From Symbiodinium natans (taxonomy: Eukaryota; Sar; Dinophyceae; Suessiales; Symbiodiniaceae), in assembly GCA_905221605.1 (NCBI GenBank), contig CAJNDS010002152.1:558001-622000 (forward strand): a DNA stretch of 64,000 bases. Direction: 5' to 3'. The notes under the pieces were generated by a model that was not told the origin of the DNA, did no database searches, and saw only the letters and a list, made by a program, of their open reading frames with translations. The position numbers were made by a program, and so were the translations under genes. Position 1 is the first letter of the stretch; each line of letters opens with the position of its first letter. Shown in pieces: positions 30,815 to 42,860 of this stretch.

Positions 30815-30911
30815 AGATCTGAGAGCTCCAGTTTTTGCAGGAGCTAGACGATCAGGAGACTGATTCAACATCGGTAACATCGGCAAAGGAGACCTCGCTT
30901 TGAGTGCGCAC
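30815..30911 (-). pseudogene. serine-rich exon with a nonsense codon, unit 2
   Basis: Copy of 16405-16493 in which TCA (Ser) is TGA at 30854-30852, after DVESVS. The other units read through. Confidence 0.5.
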
Positions 30912-31214
30912 TTAAACTCTCGCCCACCTTTGGCACAAGCTCCTAACATCTCCTCACTAAGAACTTCTCTGGGTTGGGGCTCTCTGTGGTCCCAATTTGT
31001 GGGAAGTGGATTCAATCGGACTGGGTGCGTTTTCGTGTGCTATGCGGGCTATGCGCTTGTTTCCTTACTCCCTCTGCCCCAAACACCGTTCCTAACCCTT
31101 ATCATCAACCATATATGTCTTTATGGGTCAGGGTCCCCTAGTTACTCGGCCGTTTCTGTAGCTACTGCGCGGGCCTTTTCTTTCTTGTGTTTCTACCCCA
31201 TCCCAGGCAGGGGA

Positions 31215-31845
31215 GGGGTCCGGAGCCCGGAGGCCTCCCTAAGCTACCCCCCGACCCTGGAAAGGTCGAGGCTTCAGGCTTCAAGTATCCCTTCTTCTCG
31301 AGAAAGCTTATGCCTTCCTGAAAACCGAAGGACTGAGCACTGGGCCCCGGGAGACTTGCATTATAGCGGGCCCCCAAACAAAGGTATTAAAGTGTGTCCG
31401 GAGGCCTCCGTAAGGTACCCCCTTTCCGGATATGATTCGCCTATGGAATCATCTAGTTTTAAGTAAGGAATTTATAAAGAAAAGGCGCGCTGAAAAAAGA
31501 AGATTGTCGGAGATCCTGGACAGGTCGAGGCTTCAGGCTTCAAGTATCCCTCCTTCTCGAGAAAGCTTATGCCTTCCTGAAAACCGAAGGACTGAGCCCC
31601 TGGCCCCGGGAGACTTGCATTATAGCGGGCCCCCAAACCCAAACAAAGGTATTAAAGTGTGTCCGGAGGCCTCCGAAAGGTACCCCCTTTCCGGATATGA
31701 TTCGCCTATGGAATCATCTAGTTTTATGTAAGGAATTTATAAAGAAAAGGCGCCCTGAAAAAAGAAGATTGTCGGAGATCCTGGACAGGTCGAGGCTTCA
31801 GGCTTCAAGTATCTCTCCTTCTCGAGAAGCTTATGCCTTCCTGAC
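31215..31845. repeat. 259-bp tandem repeat, unit 2
   Basis: GAGGCTTCAGGCTTCAAG at 31268, 31528 and 31792. The last period is longer because ACCCAA is duplicated in the C-rich stretch near 31637. Confidence 0.8.
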
Positions 31846-32096
31846 ACCCTCAAAAAAACAGTCACGGCCCGAAAACTTTTCATTATAGCGGACCTCCAAA
31901 ACAAAGGGTCCAGATCCTCAATAGCCGAAAAACTTTTCATAATAGCGGCCCCCTAGAATATTGCGGGTGCAACATAACTGGAGAGAAAGTCTTTTTTGAT
32001 GGGTCAGGTGTCGTCCAAGAAACTCAAAACCTCTTGTAAGCTACCAAGGAAAGTTTTGTTTTGATTGGGAATAAGTTTTTTTGATGGGTTTTCCAG

Positions 32097-32213
32097 GAGG
32101 AGCTCGACCGCGAGGCCGAGGTGCCTTGCGAAGCACAAGACGGCGCTCCTTTGGGGAATGAGTTGGGGATCCTAGTAGCTAAGGGGGGGTTGGTAAATAT
32201 TTGTGAGATTTGA
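32097..32213 (+). CDS. Terminal exon EELDREAEVP, unit 2
   Basis: Same as 21407-21523 with one silent change, GAA to GAG. Confidence 0.45.
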   Translation, partial: EELDREAEVPCEAQDGAPLGNELGILVAKGGLVNICEI

Positions 32214-32599
32214 CCAGGCGTAGTGGGACGCTTCAAAGTTGATGCGCTGAAGCTGCAGTGCGCTGTGGTTCGAGGGGGTTGTTGCTGCGATCCCCCGATC
32301 TCAGGGTTAGGGCGAAGTACACTTCGATAGGGGTTTTTAGGGATCGAGGATATTAAGCTTCTTGTTGCCGGTCTCCCGCAGTGTTTTGAAGCTTCGATTG
32401 GAGCTAGAACCTGGGCTGCAAGGTTTCATAAAATTTCCCAACGCTGCTAACTGTCTCCTCGCAACCTGCCGCGCTCCGATGATCCGCGTCGCGAACCATG
32501 CTCACTCCACAGTTCCTAGTGCGTGCTGGTAGCTTTTCCCTGGCAAAACAAACTTGTTTGTGTCGATTCTTAGTGAGCCTTTGTTCTTCCAAGGGGATC

Positions 32600-32732
32600 T
32601 CAACACCGCGGGCCCGGAGGGACATGATTTTCGCCCAGACTTGTATGCGTAGTTTGTCTTTGTGAGCTCTTCATGTTTTCAAGGAGTTCCAAAACCGAAG
32701 GCGGGACATCAAACCTTGCATAGAAGGTCTTC
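32600..32732 (-). CDS. Exon RKTFYARFDVPP, unit 2
   Basis: Same as 21906-22038. A 4-base insertion (AAAC) just downstream makes the overlapping SLRARGVEIP frame run on through FAREKLPARTRNC in this unit only. Confidence 0.4.
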
Positions 32733-33002
32733 CTGAAACCTTTCAAATTCAACCTTCTGCTAAGTTCAGAATGTCAATCAATGGGATGCCAGGAGCGACT
32801 TCCGACGCAAAGCAGGGACGGGCAAGGGGGCGTGGATGATGATGCGGCTAAGGCAGGACCAGTTGGACCAGAAAAGTGGAGCAAGTGGTGCAAGTGGTTC
32901 AAGTGTCCGAAAGCAGTTTGCAGTCCACTTGCCCCCCCCCCTCCTACTTCGCTGTTCTGCACCGCCCAGCATGTGCAGGACTGGCGCGGTCAAGATACGA
33001 GA

Positions 33003-35260
33003 AGGGTTCAGGGCCCCATCGAAAGGGCTACAATTTTCGAGATCTTTAAATGCATGTATATGCGTGTATGTACATATGTACCTGGTATAGGTACACAGGC
33101 ATGTCCAATGTATGTATCTGTATGTGTATATATTTATATAGAAACACATCTTAAGTATGCATGTGCGCATGTCCAATCAGTGTATGTATGCATGTATGTA
33201 GGTAGGTATATGATTCTGTGCCCCAAAAATCCCAAACCAAACCCTAAACAAGCCTATCACGAAAACACGGGATCATCTCCAAACCCCGGGCCCCCTGAAG
33301 AGACTTCGCGAGGCAGCGAAGATGCTGCTGTGGCTCGACGAGATCGAGAGCCAGATCCAGGTGCCCCACGACTTCGGTGGGATCTGTTGGGAGTTCTGGG
33401 GCTTCGCGGGAGTTCGCGTGGCCGACAGAAAGTTCGTCGCACCCAACTGTTTCAAAGGCCATCGAGTTGTAGAAACCCCTCTTCCCCGTCAGGCTCATCC
33501 ACAAATCCGGAGAGGTCCATGCATGTCTGCGTACCCTGCGCGCAAAATTGTTTGTGCCTGCTCGCCTGTGTAGCGGGGCCTGAGCTTTCTGCGACATTCG
33601 GCGATTCTCTGTTGCCGCAGGTATGTGTTAAACGTATTCAGTTTCATCGCGGCTTGCCGCTGCAGAAGCTCTAGAGCTTCCTGCAGGGCACAAAGAAAGA
33701 TCCGCAAGCATGAGTCGCCCATTATGTCCATGCCTTGGGATATCTTGGGATGTTCCCTGTTATACTAGCAGTCCTTCATCGGGGTTCAAATGGGGGGGGG
33801 GGGGGTACTATTATAGAATCCCTATTGAGGACTGTGAGAAAGCACATTGAAGGCCGGCAGCAGATTCAACATGACCCCCAATCCCCGACTTTCTAAGCAG
33901 ATGCTTAAAGGTTTTCGCGTTGCCATACGCACTTGCAGCAACCCCTCTTCCGGCTGGACTCTTCCGCAAGTTCGCGGAAGCCATCCCCCAGAGGAGGAGT
34001 CAAGGCCGCAGTATTCACAAATTTCCTGTGCTCCGCATCCTCCGCCCATGTCTGCATCCCCTGAATACCCGGAATGGGAAAGAAGCAGCACCCTATAGAG
34101 CCTATAGGGCGTATGCAAAGGGACCTTTGAAACCAAATTATCAGGCTGGCCATGACGGGTGTGTTTAGTGCAGCTGAAGACGTCCCACGAAGGTGACTCC
34201 TTTCGTCCGGCGGCCGCGGCTTCAGGAGTCGGGCCTGGGTTTTGTTGTTGGGAGGGCTTTGGCATCTTGCGGGGTTTTGTGGGGTTCGGGGAATTGCTGT
34301 TTGCGCGCTGTTGAGCAGCTCGGGCCCCGTGCTGCTATGACACCCCCGCGTCATCTTCGGTTTCTTTCCCCTTTATCGGGGCCCCTGCACATGGTTCTGG
34401 CTGGCTACGGGGCGCCCAGCTGAAGAATTGGTCACAAAGATCGGGCTTAGGGTGTAGGGGTGTTTAGGGTTTAGAGAAGAGACAACAAAATGGGTTTAGG
34501 GTTTAGGGTTTAGGGTTTAGGGTTTAGGGTTCAGGGTTTAGGGTTTAGGGTTTATATGGTTTAGGGCACCTGCGGTGTGAGCTCCAGTTTCCTGCAAACC
34601 ACAGGGAAAAAGAAGAGGCAACACAGCACACTGTTTTGAACCAAACTCGCCTAGCGTTGTAAGAGAGATAAAAAAGTGGTTCAAGATAAGCTCTTTGTTT
34701 TTCATGTTCTGTGCTCGGCTAGAGCATGAGACAGGCCACCAAACCCTTTGAATGGGCAAGTTTGCAGTCCCAGAGGCCCTGGCAGAGGTGGGGGGGGCAA
34801 ACTTGGGGGAACCGGACATGTGTTGGCGGCTTTCCTTCACCTTAGCAAATGTGGGGGTTTAAGAAAATAAGGGACCCCTAATAGAGACCCCCAACTCATA
34901 GGATTCCCTTATAATAAGGACCCCAAGAGGGCGCCCCAAATCTCGGAACCCCCCAAATCGCTTCCTCAGTTCCGCGCGAAAGGAGTCCGCTCTGCAGGCT
35001 GCGCGCGAGGCTGCGCGGGAGGCTGCGGAGGCCTCCTGGGGAGAAAGAAACAAATCGAAATCGGGTTTGGGGTTTGGGGTTTAGGGTTTAGGGTTTAGGG
35101 TTTAGGGTTTGGGGTTTAGGGTTGCGGTTCAACATCCGCAAAGGAGACCCTGCCAAAGCGCTCCAGATTTCTGAGACTTTGTAGGCAGATGGAAAGCCGG
35201 GCCCGGCGGAGCGCCGGCGACTGCAGGAGTCGAGCCTGGGTTTTTGTTGTTGGGCGTTGG
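33003..35260. repeat. block B, unit 2
   Basis: The only A/B-type block in this unit. The site that carries a CCCTAAA array in units 3 and 4 is empty here (34254/34255). Confidence 0.85.
33585..34070 (-). pseudogene. frameshifted block B gene relative, unit 2
   Basis: Same disabling frameshift after AGCCGG as in unit 1, plus a 3-base GGA insertion at about 33996. Confidence 0.5.
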
Positions 35261-35449
35261 CGTTTGTGGATTTTCTGGGGTTCGGGGTGTTGCTGTTTGC
35301 ATTGTTTGCGCGCCTTTGAGCTGCTCGGCGCATGGCGTATCGTGCTGCAGCGTGTCAGTCTGACGGCGGTACGCTTTTTCACCCCACCCGTATTTTGTTC
35401 AAGCCGCGTTATCTTATGAATCCTGTCCAAACCCCATCATGCATGATGC

Positions 35450-35656
35450 GTGCATAGTGCCCCTGCCACAGCACCCCCAGCAAAGACTCAGCCACCCACA
35501 CCAGCAACACTCGCACCGACTAGGCCGCAGCCAGCAACACTTGCCCTGGCACCTATTGGCCTGCCGTCCCCCAATAGCCTACCGATGGAGCGAATCAACA
35601 AGTCGACTCACCGTTCGGAGTGGAAAGGCTTCGCAAGAGGCTGGCTGATGAGTTGA
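35450..35656 (+). pseudogene. broken Pro/Thr-rich exon, unit 2
   Basis: Copy of 24774-25014 with a net 16-base loss after WKGFAR, which brings a stop after GWLMS. Confidence 0.45.
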
Positions 35657-37238
35657 GGAAAGCATGGAATGCTGGTGTTTGCCAAAAGGAAAGGCTGCGT
35701 CCTCCCCGGCCCCCAACGGCCCCCCACCCCCCCGCCCCCCCATTGTTGCGCGAGCTGCTCGCGAGCTTGCTTCACTCCGTATGATTTCCTGTCCCGAACC
35801 CCTTCATGCGAGCATTCTGTTTGCAAACGGGCGGGGGAGACAACAGAAATCCTGGCCAAACGCCAACATGCGACCGCTGTGTTTGCAAATGGTAAGGGGG
35901 GGGTTTGCGTCGCCGCGTTTTTCCTTTTTTTGAAGCCGTGCAAGCTTGCTTCAAAACATTTCTATATATATATATACATACATATGTATATTTACATAAT
36001 ACGTGAATGTGAATAATGTGAATTCTGTCGAAACCCGTTCATGCATTTTTTTTGTGCAAGTGGCGGGGGCGAGGGGGGAGGGGGGTGCCCCACCCCCCCC
36101 CCCCCCCACACCCCCGTCTTCTTTGAGCCATGCGAGCTGGCTTCACAACATATGATCCTGTCCAAACCCCATCACGCGAACATTGTGTTTCCCGCCTGTT
36201 TAGCGAAACACACACTGTGGTGCCCCAAAGATCGATTCGTGCTTGTCAGGAGTACACTTGTTTTGCAGGTTACCTTTGTACTTCCATAGGTGAATGGGCT
36301 TTACAAAGTTACAAAAGTAGCGATGACCGCAAAGTATTTCGGCCTTTTGAGTTTAGGATTTTGGGCCTGCCCATGCCCCCGAAAAGTTTCACCGAAACAC
36401 TATGACTGCGTGCCTATTTTTGGAGAAACTTTGAATTTTAAATTTATCCCGTATCTATGTGTTTAACACTGTTTTGGGGCCTCGCCAGGTCCTTCGGTTC
36501 AATCGAAGCCGTGCGAGTACAACATATGAATCCTGTCCAATCCCCATCATGAGAGCATTGTGGTTCCCCGCTTGTTTAAGCCGCGCGAGCTTGCTTCAGT
36601 GATTCAGAACATCTGAGTCCTGTCCAAACCGCATCATGCGTGCGTTGCGTTTGCAATGCGGAGGGGGGGGGGAGCCCGGGTGTTCCAAATCCCATCATAT
36701 ACGAGCGTCCTCGCCAACGTGGTACCATTCCAAAAGTGAGCGCGAATTGCAGCGCCGCGTGCAAGGGTGGGAGCGTGCTGGGTGGGAGTTTAGCATTTCT
36801 CTCACGTATATCCTTTAGGTTCTCAACTCCTTGAGAAGCCCACAGCTCATCTGAAAAGCACCTCAAGAGCCTCCAAAGCCATTTGCTGGATCAAATTGCG
36901 CTTGCTGTCTCAATTGCGCATATTGTGCGCGTCTGCCTCACGAGTGTGAGGTGCGCCCCGTGAGGCCGTGAGGCAGCACGCAACTATCGGGGAGGCCTTA
37001 GACTTGCCACCCGAAACCAAAAACAAGTACCAAAAACACAACCTAGCTGCCAGTAGCTCGGCCAATTCGGCCACAAGCATGAGAAACAGAAGAGCCTGAC
37101 TCCGCTACTGGGTAGCAACGGGGGAGGCCAGGGGACGGGGAGGGCAGGGGCAGGCTTGGTCCTGGAAACCTGGATTCCTGCACCCTCCCAAGCCCGAATG
37201 GTGCTCCTATTGTTTGTTCCCCTGCTTCATGTTCGAAG

Positions 37239-37534
37239 GAGGCGGAGCTGGAAGCGGCCCGAGAGGAGGCCACCCACGCAGCTCTAGAGGTTGTAGGAGT
37301 TAGGGGCCTTCAAGAACGGAAGCTTCGGAATCTGAGGGAGTATTTCAACTTTCCAGCCTCGTTGAGCCTTGCGCAAGCTATATAAGGCCCAGAGGCTCTT
37401 CCGACACATGCCGAGCCAGTCCGGCCCGACAGGACTGTGTAGTCGCCGAGGTTAAAGGCCGCGCGGCTCTGTTGCACTCCATCGTTGAGGAGATTGAGGA
37501 GGAGGCGCTCGCATGCGCTCGCTGGCTGAGTCAG
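37239..37534 (+). CDS. helical glutamate-rich exons, unit 2
   Basis: Exons 37239-37289 and 37451-37534, same reading and splice sites as 26584-26879. Confidence 0.45.
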
Positions 37535-38285
37535 ACTTGAGGCTTTACAGGGGCTTACAGGCGGACTCATATGGAAACTTCGGGAAGGAATTCACTGGTG
37601 CGGGTCGCGTGTGGGGGGTGGTTACTCTACAAAGCCGGAGGCACCCTGAACTGGGCTTGCAGGCCAGAATCTTTGGTTGGGTTTGAGGCAGCCTGCCCAG
37701 CTTGTTGTCCGCCACCAATAACGACATGCGAGTGAGATGAAATGTGGACATGACGTGGCCTAAATCAGGGCACCTTCAGACTGCCCCACAACACGAGCAG
37801 CATGTCAATGTGAACTAACGCGCTCCTCCATCGGGATCAGCTGAGCTCACCACACTGGGTATCCCTCTTCAATAGCACGCTGGGACGTTAGGTAGAAGAG
37901 AGTTTGTCAGGCGTCGCTGCAGCAAGCGCAGCTTGCCAACCACATAGGCGGCATCCACAGGCGTTGGTCTCAGTCCGGGCATGAGCAGCATGGCAAAGCG
38001 TGGTGAAGAGCGGTGCAGGTCGATGTACGCCCCAGGCGTGCCGGTCCTCCTGGCAGAAGTTGAGCTGGAAGGTTTCATGCTTTCTCCTGGTTGACTACAT
38101 ATCTGCTGGGCAGGTTTAGTGGTGGTCAGGTTCGGGTTGCCATGGCAGGCGATGACCATGCAAACGCAAGTCCCGCAGCAGGGTGTCCGGGCCCTTTCTG
38201 CTGAAAGCGCCTGGCCTTGGGTGTCGTTCACTTGTTTTCCGTGGGTTGCTGTGCGTTTTGTGTTTGCTCATGTTTGCTCTACCAG

Positions 38286-38612
38286 GCCCCTGCTCCGGCA
38301 TCTCCGGCCATGGGTGGCATGCCTGGTATGCCCGGAATGGGCGGGCCGTGTGCCCAGTTCTGAAGTGCAGTGGCAACCTCAACGCCAGTGTAGGGTCAAC
38401 AAAGTGAGCACATGTGAGGACAGTTTTCTTCTCACTCTTCTCACCTTTTGCCCAGGATGTATGGCGGTGGCTCCTATGGTCCCATGGGCGCAAACGTCGG
38501 TCAGGCGTAAGACTTCGTGGAAACCGCGGAAGTTGGGAAGGTTTGAGTGCCGAGTTTGGTGAGACACAAGGCTTACGGTGGAGCCTTCGGCGGCTCAGCC
38601 TCTGGAGCATGA
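38286..38612 (+). CDS. Gly/Met/Pro-rich C-terminal exons, unit 2
   Basis: Exons 38286-38344, 38456-38504 and 38571-38612. The base before the first donor is G instead of A, so the split codon gives Gly instead of Arg. GGT to GGC in the last exon is silent. Confidence 0.55.
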
Positions 38613-38874
38613 TGCCCAGCTTGGCGTCTCACGTGCGAATGAGCTGCCCTGAGATCTCCCAGCACATGAGAACCGAACTCTGGGAGGTTTTTCAGGCTTC
38701 GCAGTCCCAGCTTGCGAACCAGCAAGGGCAGCTCTACCGGTCAGATGCTGAGCACGAGCACCATTGTGCCACGCGTTCCTCCTGCTTTTCTTTCTGCGTG
38801 AGCTTGGGCAGGACCCGGTTCTTGCCGCCTGGCCACGTTGTCGCAGCTGTCGCAGGCACCGGGAGCTTGGGGGC

Positions 38875-39195
38875 TCAGTTGTTCATCCCCAGACGACGGA
38901 TTTCTTTTTTGGGTCGTTGGCAGACCGCATTTCTCCACACCCGTAATACTGCTAAACGACCGTAAAACTGCATGATCCTCCTGTCCAGCGGCAACGGAAC
39001 GAGCGTAAGTAGGCATAGAACACCCGTAGAACGACCGAAAAGAAAGTAGAAGCTTGTTCGGGGCGCCCTGCAACCCCGCATGATTGTAAACACCGTCAAT
39101 TCACGGGCCCGACCGTTGACGTCCGCGTAAAGCATTTCCTCGCCATGCTGATAGCCTGGCATGCCGCCGCATGCCAGAATGTTACATAATGCCAT
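38875..39195 (-). CDS. Open frame MALCNILACGGM, unit 2
   Basis: Copy of 28290-28529 with one Glu to Asp change. A 4-base insertion at about 38971 moves the end of the frame downstream. Confidence 0.3.
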   Translation of the reverse strand: MALCNILACGGMPGYQHGEEMLYADVNGRARELTVFTIMRGCRAPRTSFYFLFGRSTGVLCLLTLVPLPLDRRIMQFYGRLAVLRVWRNAVCQRPKKEIRRLGMNN

Positions 39196-39878
39196 CGTAT
39201 GCTTTACAAGATCCTGACGAGCATCTAAGCACCAAGCCCTTCAACAGTACATAGTCAAATGGAGTTCAGAAGCCACATGCGCGCCCAAAGCATCCCGAAG
39301 TCCAAGCTTCAAGCCCCCAAACCCTAAGCTCGCCACCTGTCAGTTTCAGAGATGTGGTAGTTTGTGTGAGTCTCTGCAGCTGTACTGGAAGGATATCGTT
39401 CGAGATCCTGTTTCCAACCATCCCCGTGTTGTCTGACTGGAGCTTGAGGTCTGAGGTCAGGCCTTGTGACAGGGCTGGATCCTAAAGCCTAAACCGTAAA
39501 CCTGAAAGGACAGACTGTGAGAAAGTCCTGAGATTTGTTCTTAGCGCGGATTGCCAGGTCCCATGGTGTTCAAGGCAGCCGGTGCGAGGCGCTAAAACAG
39601 CACGTGGTCCCTCCAGAATGCCGGAGTTCAGTCAGTCTGTGGGCATTTTCTGGCGGTCTGGTCTCTCGGTGCTTGAGAGAGCCGCAGTGTTGCTGTACTG
39701 ACCTTTAGGGCGCTGGTAGAGGCTTTTTCAAGCCAACTTCGGGAATTCACCCGAGTCTTCGCAGCGTGACTCCGGCTCAAAGGCGTCGGATTGCGGAGAA
39801 CCAAGTCTGAGCAGCTTGTTAGCTAGCAGCTTTGAGCTCTAGGCCAGGAAGCTTTAGGCCACTTCAGGGATGCAGCAG

Positions 39879-40368
39879 GTGCCAGTGCCCGGCTGGATTT
39901 TGAGAGAGAGGCTGCAAAGGCGAAACCCTCCATTCCCCCAGCCATCCCTGAGCCCTGCGAGGTCCTAGAGGCCTCGAAACAGAAGCATCAAGAAGCCCTA
40001 GAATCTCCGGCAGAAACCCCAACCGCCTCCAAAAGAACAGAATTTGGTGGGGGGCTGTGACAATGCTAACAGCCCCCACTTTCGGTGCCATGGCATCTTG
40101 CCTCGACTGGCTTGCGTTCTGCAGGCCGGGTTGTGGGTTTTGGGCTTCATGGCGGAAGGGGTTCTGGAGGCTTTTGGGGGTCTGCGGGATGCTGATGCTT
40201 GCAATGCCGACACAATGGCCTCTCCATCTTCAGCTGGGACACGTCTTTGCTGTTCTGAATGGAGGAAACCCCCTCCCCCCCCTCTGCAACACGAGCAGTC
40301 AGAAGTACTCAGGGCCTTTGAGTGATCGCCTCATTTGCATGTACGACGCGACACGGCTCGTCGTCTAA
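39879..40368 (+). pseudogene. frameshifted EREAAKAKP open frame, unit 3
   Basis: Copy of 29431-29924 with a 4-base loss in the CATCAAGAAG repeat near 39981. The frame is open again from 40057. Confidence 0.45.
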
Positions 40369-40836
40369 ACTAGCTTCGTCCTGCTTCACTCGCTGCGAAG
40401 GTGCTCCATGCATCACGGGTTTTGCTTCTCATTTGGGGCCATTCTGATCCCTGATACGCAATAATATACAAAACACGGGGGCGCATAGGTTGATGCCTAA
40501 CGGGACCGTGAAACAAGCGAAGAACATGAGCAAAATAGCTTGCGTACAATGGCTTAAGCACTGCACATGCTGCAAGGATAAAGTTGCTGCAAACGAGGAG
40601 CAGCACGTTTTAGTTTCTCATTAGATCCCCCCGCGCAGCTCGAAAGAGTTTACAACTCCTCCTCCCCGTTCTTGAGCACCCGTTCCTTCGTATGTACGGC
40701 GTGGCCACAGGATTTGCTCTGTGCCAACGCGCCAGAAGGAGGCCAGGGATTTCCAGATTGATATGTGAACTGGGAAAGAGCACAGAGTTCAGCGGTAGGT
40801 GGGTAGGAGCGTGAAATGGTAAGTCACATGCCTGAC

Positions 40837-41070
40837 CCATGACCAGGTCAAGACGTCGCCATCTTCGAAAGCACTGGAAGATGGTGCAGGACAAACCCCG
40901 ATGACCACCGGCTCCTCATCAGCATGTGTGACAGCGGGTTTTGGGCAGACAGCCGCAATCGTGCTACCCTTCCGTGCCCCACCGCTCTTGCAGCCCTGAG
41001 GCGGACTCAGTTGTGGGGATCCCTCGCCATCCAGCTGGGGGTCATCGCCAACTTCTCCAATCACAGAGGA
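40837..41070 (-). CDS. acidic exon, unit 3 first copy
   Basis: Copy of 15974-16207 with Asp to Glu (GEGSPQ) and an open frame. It is separated from its upstream exon by the novel segment and may no longer be expressed. Confidence 0.4.
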
Positions 41071-41293
41071 CTGGTGGGAGATGGTGCAAAGCGATGTTTT
41101 TGGTTTGAATGTCAATGGCAGGATTGAGGATGCTCCAATCGAAATCAAGGGAAGATCATGTCTATAGTCGATGGGAAAAACCCAGTATCAGTACGTGCTG
41201 ATTTGCTCTGGGCCTCTCTAGACTGGCCGTAGCAAAATGCAGGAGACATGCATACGGAGAGATCTGAGAGCTCCAGTTTTTGCAGGAGCTAGA

Positions 41294-41936
41294 CGTTTTA
41301 GGGTTCCGGGTCTAGGGTCACCAGGGTCTAGGGCCTAGACCTAGAGAAGGGTGGTCCCAGACCCAAAAGCCCAACGAACAACTGAAACCCTAAACCCTGA
41401 AAGCTTCAACCCTGAAAATACAGAGGGTTGAAGAAAATGGAGCCCTAATATAGACCCCCAAATAGTAGGATGCGCCTGAATAAGGTACCCCTAATTTCGG
41501 AAACCTCCACATGACAAAAAACAAACAATCCTCTTAACCCCACAAGAAAACCTCATGGGTTCCCCTAGTAACCCCCCATCTAGATTACCCCGCCCCCCCT
41601 ACATTTCCCAGTTAGGGACAATTAAGCCTAACTAAGGTTATTTAAGGAGGGAACCTAGGGGGGTAGTATAGAGGGGGTAGTAGGGAAACATATGAAAATT
41701 GGGTTTGTGGTTGTTGCAAGTGTAGTATTTAGTTTTATTTTAGTCGGGTTCAGGGTTTGACTTAGGGATTCGGGTTAGACTTAGGGTTTAGGGTTAGGGT
41801 GTTAAGTTTTAAGTTTAGGCTTTCGGGTTTAAGGGGCCTCGGGTTTGGGCACTGAAGCACCTCAATATCGTAAATGGGCCCAGCCATGGGTGGAGTGGCC
41901 GAAGACAGCCCTGCTCACAGGGTTAAGGGTTTAGGG
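41294..41936. other. 643-bp segment found only in unit 3
   Basis: Starts GTTTTAGGGTTCCGGG and ends GGTTTAGG. It consists of degenerate heptamers, a copy of the AATAAGG dispersed element (about 41440-41512), and a stretch with imperfect inverted ACCCCCC / GGGGGGT arms (about 41560-41690). No gene seen. Confidence 0.75.
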
Positions 41937-42037
41937 AAGGAGGCCAGGGATTTCCAGATTGATATGTGAACTGGGAAAGAGCACAGAGTTCAGCGGTAGG
42001 TGGGTAGGAGCGCGAAATGGTAAGTCACATGCCTGAC

Positions 42038-42271
42038 CCATGACCAGGTCAAGACGTCGCCATCTTCGAAAGCACTGGAAGATGGTGCAGGACAAACCCC
42101 GATGACCACCGGCTCCTCATCAGCATGTGTGACCGCGGGTTTTGGGCAGACAGCCGCAATCGTGCTACCCTTCCGTGCCCCACCGCTCTTGCAGCCCTGA
42201 GGCGGACTCAGTTGTGGGGATCCCTCGCCATCCAGCTGGGGGTCATCGCCAACTTCTCCAATCACAGAGGA
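42038..42271 (-). CDS. acidic exon, unit 3 second copy
   Basis: Same Asp to Glu variant as the first copy in this unit, with the neighbouring serine-rich exon intact. Confidence 0.45.
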
Positions 42272-42468
42272 CTGGTGGGAGATGGTGCAAAGCGATGTTT
42301 TTGGTTTGAATGTCAATGGCAGGATTGAGGATGCTCCAATCGAAATCAAGGGAAGATCATGTCTATAGTCGATGGGAAAAACCCAGTATCAGTACGTGCT
42401 GACTTGCTCTGGGCCTCTCTAGGCTGGCCGTAGCAAAATGCCGGAGACATGCATACGGAGAGATCTGA

Positions 42469-42557
42469 GAGCTCCAGTTTTTGCAGGAGCTAGACGATGA
42501 GGAGACTGATTCAACATCGGTAACATCGGCAAAGGAGACCTCGCTTTGAGTGCGCAC
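42469..42557 (-). CDS. serine-rich exon, unit 3
   Basis: Copy of 16405-16493 with TQSEVSFADV in place of TQSEASFADV; open. Confidence 0.4.
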
Positions 42558-42860
42558 TTAAACTCTCGCCCACCTTTGGCACAAGCTCCTAACATCTCCT
42601 CACTAAGAACTTCTCTGGGTTGGGGCTCTCTGTGGTCCCAATTTGTGGGAAGTGGATTCAATCGGACTGGGTGCGTTTTCGTGTGCTATGCGGGCTATGC
42701 GCTTGTTTCCTTACTCCCTCTGCCCCAAACACCGTTCCTAACCCTTATCATCAACCATATATGTCTTTATGGGTCAGGGTCCCCTAGTTACTCGGCCGTT
42801 TCTGTAGCTACTGCGCGGGCCTTTTCTTTCTTGTGTTTCTACCCCATCCCAGGCAGGGGA

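Larger units (their letters stand above)
29134..39605. repeat. array unit 2, lacking block A
   Basis: Jumps from GCAACATAACT at 31975 straight to GGAGAGAAAG, which in unit 1 is at about 21285. About 3.7 kb is therefore absent (block A, GAACCCT array, GC-hairpin repeats). It also lacks about 190 bases near 39604. Confidence 0.85.
40735..42495. repeat. 558-bp direct duplication flanking a novel segment, unit 3
   Basis: 40735-41293 and 41937-42495 are near-identical (few substitutions, e.g. TGTGACAGCG against TGTGACCGCG). The second copy continues as in the other units, while the first ends abruptly at GAGCTAGACG. Confidence 0.9.
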
